Made by a program: the position numbers and the translations under genes. A stretch of DNA of 64,000 bases from Luidia sarsii (taxonomy: Eukaryota; Echinodermata; Asteroidea; Paxillosida; Luidiidae), in the NCBI GenBank assembly GCA_949987565.1, contig OX465108.1:1860677-1924676 (forward strand). The letters run 5' to 3'. The notes under the pieces are model-generated. The model saw only the letters and a list, made by a program, of their open reading frames with translations. It searched no databases and was not told the DNA's origin. This document shows positions 55,087 through 64,000 of the stretch, one piece after another; the stretch's first letter is position 1; every line of letters starts with the position of its first letter.

Positions 55087-55092
55087 AATAAA
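55087..55092 (+). promoter_or_regulatory. LRRK1: Candidate poly(A) signal for LRRK1
   Basis: AATAAA in the context acgcaataaaaagtgtg, the first canonical hexamer after the LRRK1 stop codon. A GT-rich stretch follows within 10 bp, as expected downstream of a cleavage site. Confidence 0.5.
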
Positions 55093-57263
55093 AAGTGTGT
55101 AGTAAAGAATACAACTTTTAAAACTTTGTGTCAGACTAAATGGTGGCAATTTGTTAGACCTTAAATCGCGCATTGTGATTGGTCAATTTGTCAAGGGGCG
55201 TGGCCTACTGGATCAGTGTATTGTCACGGATTGAAGATCCTGTCAGTGAAGTGAATCACTCAAATTACTAAAAAAACAACGTAAGAACAGAAAAAAGGAG
55301 ATTCAATCATTACCGGCCATTGCAAACCAGTAATATCACGGGTTGAAGATCCACCAGTGAACAGTAAAAGCGGAAACAAATTCGGAAAATGCCAGGTCAG
55401 CATAGACTCATCTCTGATCTCTTCCGTCCCACACGCCGTCCCCAAAAAGGAAGAAGGTTTAACTCATAGATAACATGACAGTCTGCTGAGGTCATGTGAT
55501 GGACTCGCAGGCAGATGTATCCTATAGACGGAAATCAGCTATATAACATATAATAGCAATTTTGTTTACTTGGCCTTCAAGTGAAATTATCACTTTTCAT
55601 ATATCTACTTGCCTGAAAATGAAAATAAAAGAAAACATTAAAAAAGTTAATCAAATTTATCAATAATCTATCACTTAAACCAAAGCCCCTACACAACATT
55701 GGTAAGATCGAAAAACAGAAATATTCACAGATTTACATATCTACATATAATTGGCTCGTTTTGGGCAAGGACTTTGATTATTTCAATTATGCAACTATCA
55801 AAATTTTACTTGCCCCATCAAGCAAGTAAATTTTAGCATGTGAACATTTTACTTGCCCAACGTGAAATTTTACTTGCCCCGGGCAAGCGGGCAACCGCTA
55901 ATGTTGAACCCTGTATATGAGATACAACGGTGGATAATGTAATGGTATTGGGTACCAGACTGATTGGCATTTTGTAAATGTGCGGCAAGACCTGTGTGCG
56001 CATTGGCCTGTGGTCTATAAAGCTACAGTTTTGCTCGTGTTTTTTTTCTGGACTTTTAGTCTGTACCTTTAAAAAAAAAAAAAATTCTATGAGTGGATTC
56101 AAATCATAGTAAACATGTAACTCCATCTGAGTAATTAGGTCCTGTTTGGATCAGAACATGAAAACTTCTATTGAAAGAAATGTATACAATTTTGATTCTG
56201 TCGATATGTAACTGTACAAATTTTGTTCTATTGCAATTTTTATTTATCTAGCTGTATAAAAAGAAAAACCTTAACTCCTTAAGCAATATAATCATACTCA
56301 AAAAAATTATGCAATGTTAAATAAAGCCTTTATGTGATCAGGTCTAAAGGGAAGAGAAACAAAAATGAAATAATAGCAGCTGAAAGCTGAGGAGATAAGG
56401 TTTGGTGCTGTTATCATATAAAAAAGGGGTTTTGAAAAATAAAAAAGAAGTTTAACTGTCCTGGGGGTTGAAACCGAGACTTTGGGCTTTTCTCACATAA
56501 AAAAAAGAGTAAAAATGATTGATGGTATGTTCAGAAAGAGCACTAGTATGCAATCTCAAACACTGTTATCCTTTGAAGCTAGAGCAGGTTTTTTGTCAGA
56601 CTTGTGGGAAAAGCTCAAACCTAAACGTAAAAGCATTCCTTAATTTTGCCCTGTATTCCGCTACTCTTATCATGAATTGATCTTGTCCTCGTTTATCATT
56701 TTCCATTTATTGATAACGGACAAAACTTAACCAACATTAAAGAAGAAATCATGGACTCGTAGCACAGAGGAACGAGTTCTGAGAATTAGTAGTTTTATTG
56801 ACCATGCATCACTCCCACCTTGGTTTCTCGTTCTCGAAACAACAGCATTTGCTGAAAAATGCTCTTTTTGTAATGGTGATCAGTACAAAAAGAACAGTTT
56901 TTAAATAGTCCTAACGGCACAGTTCTAACAGTTCCAAAAGATACTGTGGTGTTAAAATTACAGTCAGTTGCTGTAATGTGTCTTGCATTACAGAGTTAAG
57001 ACAATGGGGGACCTGCCATCTTGATCCTTTTTCAAAGGCAGAAAGGTTGACTTTGAGAAAAGTACTGCCAGGCCCTCTCAAATGTTTGAGAATTGTAATT
57101 TTGTGAATGAGGCCGGTATTAGCTGTGAGCGACATTCTCGTTTTTACTTATTGTGAAAGTCGGCTTGCATGGGGGCGGTGGTCTCAATACTTGAATGGGA
57201 ATTTTAGGAAGTGTATATTCACCCAGATGCCGTTGCCGGGTAAATATACCCTCCCCTTTAGAA

Positions 57264-57489
57264 GTGTATATTCACCCTGCAACGGCATTCTCCCCGGAGG
57301 TCAGACCTGTTGATGTTATGCATATTCATGAACACTCCTTACTCTGGCCAACGTACGGTCAATGTATACAGCATACATGAATATGCATAAACATGATAAA
57401 ATTATAATAAGCCAATCAGACTAAGGGACCGGAAGAATAGTGTTTGTGTAAATTGTGGGAAGAACGCTTTTGCCGGGTGAATATAACCT
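57264..57489 (-). mobile_element. MITE-like element with TATATTCACCCGGCAA termini, copy 2
   Basis: Begins gtatattcaccctgcaacgg and ends cttttgccgggtgaatataa; the interior motifs atgcatattcatgaa and ggccaa are shared with copy 1 at 35357-35573, partly in inverted order. A partial extra end lies at 57215-57255. Confidence 0.7.
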
Positions 57490-58113
57490 GCCAATTTTAA
57501 TATATACAAAAAATTGAAACATTGAAATTTTAGCTCATTGGGATTTACCCCAAGACAAAAGGATAATGAATATTTCATCTCTTTTTTTACAGATATCCAC
57601 CATAACTCTACCAGTATGCACCAAATTCATGATGTCTTTAAGTCCAAAAGCACTCAGACCAAATATTCAAGGAATATGCAGTGGACAGTCAAAGTTATGG
57701 CAAAAATATTCTAATCTGACCGAAACTGTCATCTGCATCAAATCAACTTAATGAGGGAACGGGTTGGAAAAAAAAACCCACCCTCTAAAATATAAACATG
57801 GGGAAATCACATTGTACAAGATTGGAGTTAAAAAAAAAATTAAAGCTGCATTCCTGTTGCACTGTCTTGCCTGCAGAACATTCTATAGCAAAAATAATAT
57901 CAAGCTGCATTTCTCTGCCCCTGTTTGGAGCCACACAAATTTGATCCACAAATTCCAGCCACCAGAAAGTAAGCTGCACACTGAGAATCGCACTTGAAAT
58001 CGGCAAAGCATTTTTTGTTTGTTTAAAGACACCACAGGGTCTAGTTGTTGAAACTTGTGATATATATATTTTTTTTAAAGAAGAAGAAAAATGAACGGTC
58101 TGAACTCGTGGCA

Positions 58114-58667
58114 TCACATCTTGGTGCCTTTAAATCTGTCGGCCAGGTCCAAAATGCTGGGGAGCCGGGGCTTGGGCACTGTTCTCTTGCTGATGTCGGA
58201 GATGGAGTCCGGGTGAGGGACTGGTGGGACGGGCTCGGTCGAGCGACCCACAGTGGGGACGGCGTCGAGTCCATTCTGCAGCGGTGGGCGGCAGTCGATG
58301 GCCAGGGGCACTGTCTTGAGAAGCGGCGGCGGCAGCAGCAGCAGCGAGGGCAGATCTTCCCCGTCCTTGCCATCGTCACCGCCATCATCGTCACTGTCCC
58401 AGTCGGCGTCCCACTCCTCCGCGGCCGGGGCCTGGGTCGGAGACGCTTCCCCCGCCCCAGCTGCCCGGCGGCGCTCCTCCTCCTGCCCGGCCCTCGCCCG
58501 GTCGGGCGTCTCCGCCTCACTCTTGCTCTTCCTCTTGTCGCCCTTTCCCCCCCTGGTCCGCTGGGCCCGGACCCTGCCGTTTGGGCGGGACGCTCCCTGG
58601 CCGCCGTCTGAATTGGACGATCCTTTACTGTCTTGTTGCCTTGCTTGCTGTTGGGTCTCTCTTCTCT
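58114..58667 (-). CDS. LOTUS-RRM gene exon 7 (charged C-terminal tail)
   Basis: Acceptor tatcttacag|, phase 1. Starts ERRETQQQARQQDSKGSSNS, contains RGGKGDKRKSKSE and the acidic WDADWDSDDDG, then VPKPRLPSILDLADRFKG and a stop at 58114-58116. Confidence 0.82.
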
Positions 58668-60283
58668 CTGTAAGATAGAGGCACCGAGAGAGGAGAGAGG
58701 AGAGGGAGAGGAGAGGGAGAGGAGAGGGAGAGGAGAGGGAGAGGAGGGGGAGAGGAGGGGGAGAGGAGGGAGAAGGGAGAGGGAGAGGGAGGGGTGGGGG
58801 AGAGGGAGAGGAAGAGGGACAGGGAAGTGGAGGGGAGCGAGAGGGAGAGGGGAGGGAGAGGGGGAGGAATGAGAGGGAGAGGGAGAGGGAGAGAGAGGGA
58901 GGGAGAGGAAGGGAGAGGGAGGGAGAGGGAGGGAGAGGGAGGGGGAGGGATGAGAGGGAGAGGGAGGGAGAGGGGGAGGGATGAGAGGGAGAGGAAGAGG
59001 GGAGAGGGAGGAGAGGGAGAAATGGCAAAATATGCACACATGATGAGAACCACTACACCCTTAGACTACAAGCAGGACCTTTCTCAAAGGCAGGACACCT
59101 TCACGAAAGATTGAACAATTCTGCTGGGATCCAAATGTCAGGGGTCCAACAACTGAGATTTGCATTTGGTTCAAGTCAGGAAACAGTAGCAACATTATTT
59201 TGTGTAAATTACTTTAAAATAATAACTTTTCTAAAGAGAAACCCCCCAAAAAACAAAACACAACAACACCAACAACTATCCATTGGAGTTGAGGCTGTTG
59301 GATCAGGAAGACCAATATTCTGAGCCCAAGACCAGGCTACGGTACCAACAGAGCCCCAACGGAGCAGGTGAAACCACCGGGGGTTGAGATGGGCTCACGT
59401 TACCTTTTTTCTCCCTGGCAGGAAAGACCTTGAGCACCGTGGGCCCCAGCTGGTAATTGTTGAAGCGGGCGATGACCTCCTCCGCCGCCTCCCGACTCTG
59501 GTACCTCAAGAAGAAATGCCTGCATCCCCAGAGGGCAAAGAGCAGGGGGCGACAGAGGGTAAAGGGAGATTTCTAATTCTAATCTGACCAAAATTTGCAT
59601 CAAATCAACTTAATGAGCAAACGGGTCGGGAAAAAACCCCTGAACCTCTAAAATATAAAGTGGGAGAGATTGCATTGTACATGTACAAGACTGGAGTTTA
59701 AACAAAGTTAAGTCTGCATTCTTGTGGCACTGTCTTGCCTGTATAAGTATTCTGTAGCACAAAATAAAGTCAAGCTGCATTTCTCTTTCCCATTTTGGAG
59801 CCACCAGAATCGAACTTGAAATCAGCAAAGCATTTTTTATCAAATTTAAAGACACCACAGGGTCTGTTGAAAACAAACAAAATGCCAAAGAAAACTTTAA
59901 CTGGTCCGGGATTTGAACCAGAGACCTCTGGTTTTGTGTAGCAGTGCTATACCCAGCTGAGCTATGCAGCCCTTAGATGGTAATATGGCCTCTCTCTTGT
60001 GAAAATTGGGTGAAGGTTTGGTTCTGAAGCTCTCTCGGCCTTCCTAAATAGTCAACTAGTCTCTGCCGGGGTTTGGGCGCCAGTCAGAAGCAATTCAAAC
60101 ATCAACTGCTGTACATCTCCAGTCAGTTTGGGGATCACACAGAGTGGATGCCCATCTTTGAACTTTATCGCCAACGTTGTGACATCATGGGTTTCTATGG
60201 GGACAAAAGTGACAGAGTACGTACGAGCCTCCCCTGCTTGTCTCCTGGAACGAAGCGACCTGACCGAACAGCTCCTTCACAGC

Positions 60284-60328
<45 letters not shown>

Positions 60329-62929
60329 AGAGGGGGGGGGAGAGAGAGAGAATATGAAGCACTGAAAAAGGTTTCCAATTAAATGTAAAAAATATTGACA
60401 TTTGAATGCAGACGGGAAATGGGTATTACATGGGCACACACTTCTTCGCAGTCATGCCCCAAAAAACAACATCAACAAATTTGAGAGACGACTCAGCGTT
60501 GGAGAAATCTTTGTAGCGGAGGCGAGGGTGTCACTGGAGGGATTCCCTGGGCCTACCTCTTCCTGTTTTGGCGGCAGCTTTTGCAGGCACACGCCGTACA
60601 GGCCTTTCAGGTTGGGCATCAGGCCACTCCTTCTTGTCGCAGTTGCTCCCTGCCTGGGTGCCTTGCACCTCTGAGACGTCTCCTCTGAATCTGGGGAGAG
60701 GGGAGAGGGGAGAGGGGAGAGGGGAAGAGGGGAGAGGGGGAAAAGGGGAGAGGGGGGAAAGGGGAGATGGAGGAGTGAGAGAGGGGAGAGGGAGAGGGGA
60801 AGAGGGGGAAAGGGAGAAGGGGAGAGGGAAGAGGGGGAGAGGGAAGAGGGGGAGAGGGAAGAGGGGGAGAGGGGAGAGGGGAGAGGGGAGAGGGGAGAGG
60901 GGGAGAGGGATGAGGCGGAAAGGGGAGAGGGGAGAAGGGGAGAGGGAAGGGGAGAGAAGGGAAGAGGGGAAGAGGGGAGAGGGGGAGAGGGGAGAGGGGG
61001 AGAGGGGAGAGGGGGAGAGGGATGAGGCGGAAAGGGGAGAGGGGAGAAGGGGAGAGGGAAGGGGAGAGAAGGGAAGAGGGGAAGAGGGGAGAGGGGAGAG
61101 GGGAGAGGGGAGAGGGGAGAGGGGAGAGGCAGAAAGGGGAGAGGGGAGAAGGTGAGAGTGAAGAGGAGAGAAGGGGAGAGGGGAAAGGGGAGAGGGGAGA
61201 GGGGAGAGGGAGGAGGGAGAGATGGGAGAGGGGAAAGGGGAAAGGGGAGAGTGGGAAGGGGAGGGGAAGAGTGGAGAGGGGGAGAGGAGAGGGGAGGGGA
61301 AGAGAAGAGAGAGGAGAGGGGAAGAGGGGAGAGAACACAAAGCAAAGAGCATGAATGCAATGTGCCATCCCAAGTCACGACCCTCTTGTATGCACAAGGT
61401 ACCCAATTACTCTAATCACAGCATGACTATGAATGTGTACCAATCCAATCATGAGGCTCCAATTGACAGCAATGGCTATGGCTCTGGCTATGTTCCTGCC
61501 TGCGCTCATACAGTATGGGCAGGCAGAGGCACTGCTGTCCTTGGCAACAGCCTTATCCATTCATTCTGACCACCCATCAACAGTTGCTCGGCAACATATC
61601 ATCTCGACCAGCAAGAACCTGACAGGCATGGATGGCAAAAAACAGACTTGGACAATGGACGGACATACCTGGCATCTTCCTGGGCGAAGAGGTCTTTTTC
61701 CTCGTCTTTTTCGATTTATCTGTGAGGGGGAGGGGGTTTGAGAAGAAAAAAAAAGGTGAAATGTAAGGATGTAAATCACCAACTGCTGAATTTGTTGCTG
61801 GAACATTGTCTGTTTAGATCCGTAAAGCAAGCATCTATACTTGAGCCATGTGGGGTTGACTGCTACAGTCACCCTACAGTCAGTAATGCTCATTGCTGAT
61901 GTTCAACACTTTCTACTTTGAAGTTGGAGAAGGTCCAAAACTAAGAGCTGGCGAGTTCAGGAGTGAGAGCGCTGGTCCAATCATCATTTCATTCCTTCCA
62001 TTCATGTCATTCAAGATTTTTGGGTCAGTTTTCCTTTTACTCTCCGCCTTTGAAAGAGGTCCTGTCGAGATGGAAGCTTCGGAGCACTCGAAAATTTTAC
62101 AGATTCGGATTTTTTTCGTTCGTTCACCCGAGTCTTTTCTTACCCACGGGTTTGTCCGGTGTGAACTGCGCCTTGATCGCCGGCGACGACATGAAGGAGT
62201 GGCTGTCGGCAATGCCGAACAGCATCCACTTCTTCAGACTGTCCACATATTCGAACCTGCAGAGGGGGAGAGAGACGGAAATGGTGCCGGAGGGGGAGGG
62301 CTGAGTTGGAGAGTAGAGCCAAAGGAAGGGAAACTAAAAAAACTTGGGGCGTAGGCCTGCTGCCTTTGAGAAAGGTCCGGCCAGGATCGTAACGGCTATG
62401 CCAGGCACCTCTACATTTTGTTTTGAGATTTATACTTCGAACGGTAATTTTGCAGTTTGCAACATTTTTTGGGGTGCATTACTGATCTTGCGCGAACTTT
62501 TGAGATTACTATATCGCAGGTCATTTTAGTCAGTGAGCCGTTTGAACAGTTTTTGTCTTAACGTCTTGCTAAAAGATCGTTAAGAAAGATCCTGCAAGGA
62601 TAAAAACATCAAGCTCTCTAAATCGTCGAGGAATACATAAATTACCGCGTCTCATGAAAAAAACAAAAACGGATGATTGTGGGTATGAGAAACTATAACG
62701 TAATGTCACGCTGCACGCGGCCTTTGTACCTGACTGCATCGGGCATGCTCTCCAGGCACGAGCGCAGGTCGGCGAAGCCCAGGTCTCCGTAGGGGAAGTG
62801 GCGGCCCAAGAGAGCCCGGTAGTCCCGGTCAAACTGGGCCAGGGGCACGCCGCCGATCTGCGACAGGAGCACGCTCCGCACCCGCTTCTTGACCTCCTCC
62901 ATCTGCTTCTCGGCGGACTTAGAGGCCAT
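58114..62929 (-). CDS. LOTUS (OST-HTH) + RRM protein, 7 exons, complete
   Basis: Not matched to a named gene. Seven minus-strand exons (62929-62730, 62256-62144, 61719-61669, 60690-60557, 60283-60225, 59519-59404, 58667-58114) join in phase to 1227 nt, 408 aa. Residues about 1-95 look like a LOTUS/OST-HTH domain, the N-terminal winged-helix module of TDRD5/TDRD7 that binds RNA or Vasa-type helicases: VKKRVRSVLLSQIGGVPLAQ, FDRDYRALLGRHFPYGDLGF and LESMPDAVR. A basic KSKKTRKK linker follows. Residues about 145-220 form an RRM: LKGLYGVCLQKLP (RNP2 region), AVKELFG helix, RGGSHFFLRY (RNP1-like) and EAAEEVIARFNNYQLGPTVL. The tail (about 185 aa) is charged, with EEWDADWDSDDDGGDDGKDG, ending LPSILDLADRFKGTKM. 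I see no Tudor or NYN domain. A germline RNA role is only inference from LOTUS relatives. Start ATG has G at -3 and +4. Confidence 0.85.
58680..59022. repeat. (GAGAGG)n array, intron 6 of the LOTUS-RRM gene
   Basis: GA-rich on plus, hence CT-rich on the sense strand. It runs to within 12 bp of the exon 7 acceptor. Confidence 0.93.
59404..59519 (-). CDS. LOTUS-RRM gene exon 6 (RRM strand 3 to end)
   Basis: Acceptor gggatgcag|, donor |gtaacg. Encodes HFFLRYQSREAAEEVIARFN and NYQLGPTVLKVFPAREKK, a clear RNP1-helix-strand of an RRM. Confidence 0.88.
59880..60140 (-). repeat. tRNA-like SINE with module, reverse orientation
   Basis: The reverse complement has GCATAGCTCAGCTGGGTATA (A box) and CTGGTTCAAATCCCGGACC (B box), plus the module with gtatatc-like sequence and the gcatccactctgtgtgatcc end. 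Same layout as 45612-46345 without the amplification. Confidence 0.75.
60225..60283 (-). CDS. LOTUS-RRM gene exon 5 (RRM helix 1, strand 2)
   Basis: Acceptor ctctctcag|, donor |gtacgt chosen because only this GT gives the phase 2 required by the next exon. Encodes AVKELFGQVASFQETSRGG. Confidence 0.77.
60557..60690 (-). CDS. LOTUS-RRM gene exon 4 (first RRM strand)
   Basis: Acceptor ctccccag| after a long pyrimidine tract (GA-rich on plus), donor |gtaggc. Encodes DSEETSQRCKAPRQG and LMPNLKGLYGVCLQKLPPKQ EE. Confidence 0.8.
60693..61335. repeat. 640-bp (GAGAGGGG)n array, intron 3 of the LOTUS-RRM gene
   Basis: Imperfect ggggagaggggagaggggga units with internal longer duplications (aggcggaaaggggagagggg recurs at 60914 and 61025). 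On the sense strand it is a polypyrimidine tract leading into the exon 4 acceptor. Confidence 0.94.
61669..61719 (-). CDS. LOTUS-RRM gene exon 3 (basic linker)
   Basis: Acceptor ccctcacag|, donor |gtatgt. Only 51 bp; encodes DKSKKTRKKTSSPRKMP, possibly a nuclear localisation signal. Supported by phase and splice sites only. Confidence 0.65.
62144..62256 (-). CDS. LOTUS-RRM gene exon 2 (end of LOTUS)
   Basis: Acceptor ccctctgcag|, donor |gtaaga. Encodes FEYVDSLKKWMLFGIADSHS, then FMSSPAIKAQFTPDKPV. The first part completes the LOTUS wing. Confidence 0.82.
62360..62625. repeat. Two diverged CTAGGATC elements
   Basis: tgcctttgagaaaggtccgg at 62361 and aagaaagatcctgcaaggat at 62582, with tails resembling ttttagtcagtgagccgttt between them. 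In intron 1 of the LOTUS-RRM gene. Confidence 0.65.
62730..62929 (-). CDS. LOTUS-RRM gene exon 1 (LOTUS)
   Basis: Starts MASKSAEKQMEEVKKRVRS and ends CLESMPDAVR with a split codon; donor |gtacaa. 200 bp, phase 2. Contains most of the LOTUS helices. Confidence 0.87.
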
Positions 62930-64000
62930 CTCACCTCATCACTGAGTTGGAAACCTGCACGGCTGATTGACACGATTAGTATTAACTGTGGAACTGACAC
63001 TAGTCTCAGTTTCACCGCGACGCAAACGAAAGACTGAGATCTCACTTTCACGCGTGCTGGATTCACCTCGGATCGAGCCACGCCCCGTGGCCTTAGAATC
63101 TTTTCCTCAGGATCCTGTCTGTTCCTAGTATGTAGCAGAACGTCGCTATAACAAACATCTCGGGATTCATGAAAATTGTGTGGTCATTCGTTATACTTAT
63201 ACTATAGCACAGGGACAACCTTACCTCAGGAACCCCCCCCTAACAAAATGGGGGTGAGATTAAGGTTTAGAAAACAACATCTTTGCAACCATGACAACAA
63301 GTTAAGTACTAAATAAAACTAAGTAGACTTCGGCAGCCTTGGGTAGAGAGGCTTAGCCTTGGCCTAGGCAGCGCCGTAACAAAAGTGGGGGGTTCGAATC
63401 CCGGTCAACAAAGTCAACACCTTCAACTTCAGGTTTAAGCAGCCAGGCCCCAAGTGATCGCCCGGTGAGGCTGTCGACACTGGTCAACGATTGGAAAGCA
63501 GACAAATCCTTTTTCACTACATCTATTTAAAAAAAAAAGTAGTCGTACCGTAATTGAAAGGTCAGATGCACAGATCACTTGCTGTTGCAGGTTGAAGTTC
63601 AGCAGTTCGATGTCAACACGCACAGTTCCCACAGTGGTTGCACTTGCACACTGCACATGGCTGCTTGTGGCCGGGCGAACACGCTATTTCCACGGCTACT
63701 ACGGTGGCTTACGAAAGACATTGTAAAAATGTAAAATCCATTTTTTTACAGTAATAAATTATGCAACAATTTTGCAACGACTGTTAACTGACTGAAATGA
63801 CAAAAAAAAACATAAGGAGGGCCTGACGTTTCGATCCTAGTAGGACATTTCTCAAATCAAAATCTTCTCTCTTCGAGAAAGCTGACATTTGACTTTGAGA
63901 AAGGTCGATCCTGCTAGTATAATGCTAGTATAAAAATGATTCGACCGCCTGCAATTTAATTGAATAGAGTAAACCTAGTAAAAGCATCAAATTCGGCAGC
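62930..64000. other. 5' flank of the LOTUS-RRM gene
   Basis: Presumed promoter/5' UTR region, with no confident core promoter motif. A tRNA-like B box (gggttcgaatcccggtc) at about 63391-63408 and a CTAGGATC element pair (63780-63915) are present. No exon recognised. Confidence 0.5.

Larger units (their letters stand above)
54799..58113. other. LRRK1 3' UTR and LRRK1/LOTUS-RRM convergent intergenic DNA
   Basis: AATAAA at 55087-55092 is a reasonable LRRK1 poly(A) signal, about 290 bp after the stop. The rest is AT-rich, with the repeat ctacacaacattggtaagat at 55688, a MITE-like element (57264-57489) and one arm of a long direct repeat (57705-58045). No exon recognised. Confidence 0.6.
57705..59875. 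repeat. ~300-bp direct repeat flanking the last LOTUS-RRM exon
   Basis: Arms at 57705-58045 and 59570-59875 share tgcatcaaatcaacttaatg ag, ctctaaaatataaa, gcactgtcttgcctg, caagctgcatttctct and aaagacaccacagggtct in the same order. They differ at many positions, so the duplication is not recent. Confidence 0.8.

Noticed and set aside
60128..61406. Ser/Pro/Leu and Arg/Gly/Glu frames over the GA-rich arrays
   Set aside because: Low-complexity artefacts of purine repeats; only the short exons with RRM similarity are supported.
63340..63410. tRNA-like B box gggttcgaatcccgg
   Set aside because: No matching A box at the right distance and no cloverleaf; probably a SINE remnant.

Overview
The window is eukaryotic and best fits an animal, probably an invertebrate deuterostome such as an echinoderm. 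The evidence is four spliced metazoan genes with GT-AG introns, GC-rich exons in AT-rich DNA, frequent TGTACATG repeats, tRNA-like SINEs and many tandem arrays in introns. The species cannot be fixed from sequence alone. Exons were built by hand: every listed junction has a GT donor and an AG acceptor, and reading phases match across each join.

Layout: (1) 1881-15660, + strand, the 3' 12 coding exons of a SHC adaptor (PTB, tyrosine-rich CH1, SH2). The 5' end lies off the left edge. (2) 24284-27167, - strand, a complete 4-exon ZCCHC9 (four CCHC zinc knuckles, 282 aa). (3) 32773-54798, + strand, a near-complete 24-exon LRRK1 (ankyrin, LRR, Roc GTPase, COR, kinase, WD40-like; about 2137 aa). (4) 58114-62929, - strand, a complete 7-exon gene for a 408-aa protein with an N-terminal LOTUS/OST-HTH domain, a central RRM and an acidic tail. 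I do not recognise this combination as a named family, and it is my main candidate for something undescribed. SHC and ZCCHC9 are convergent, ZCCHC9 and LRRK1 divergent, and LRRK1 and the LOTUS-RRM gene convergent.

The genes do not form an obvious pathway. SHC is a receptor tyrosine kinase adaptor, LRRK1 a Roco GTPase/kinase, ZCCHC9 a probable nucleic-acid-binding knuckle protein, and the LOTUS-RRM protein a predicted RNA-binding protein.

Roughly a quarter of the window is repetitive. Many introns carry long arrays that begin at the 5' splice site or run into the 3' splice site and are usually pyrimidine-rich on the sense strand of the host gene. Notable cases are a 21-bp array in a ZCCHC9 intron that looks copied from that intron's own exon-donor junction, a 12-fold amplification of a tRNA A-box in a LRRK1 intron, a 457-bp CACTA-ended element inserted in a GGGAT satellite, and several palindromic MITE-like families.
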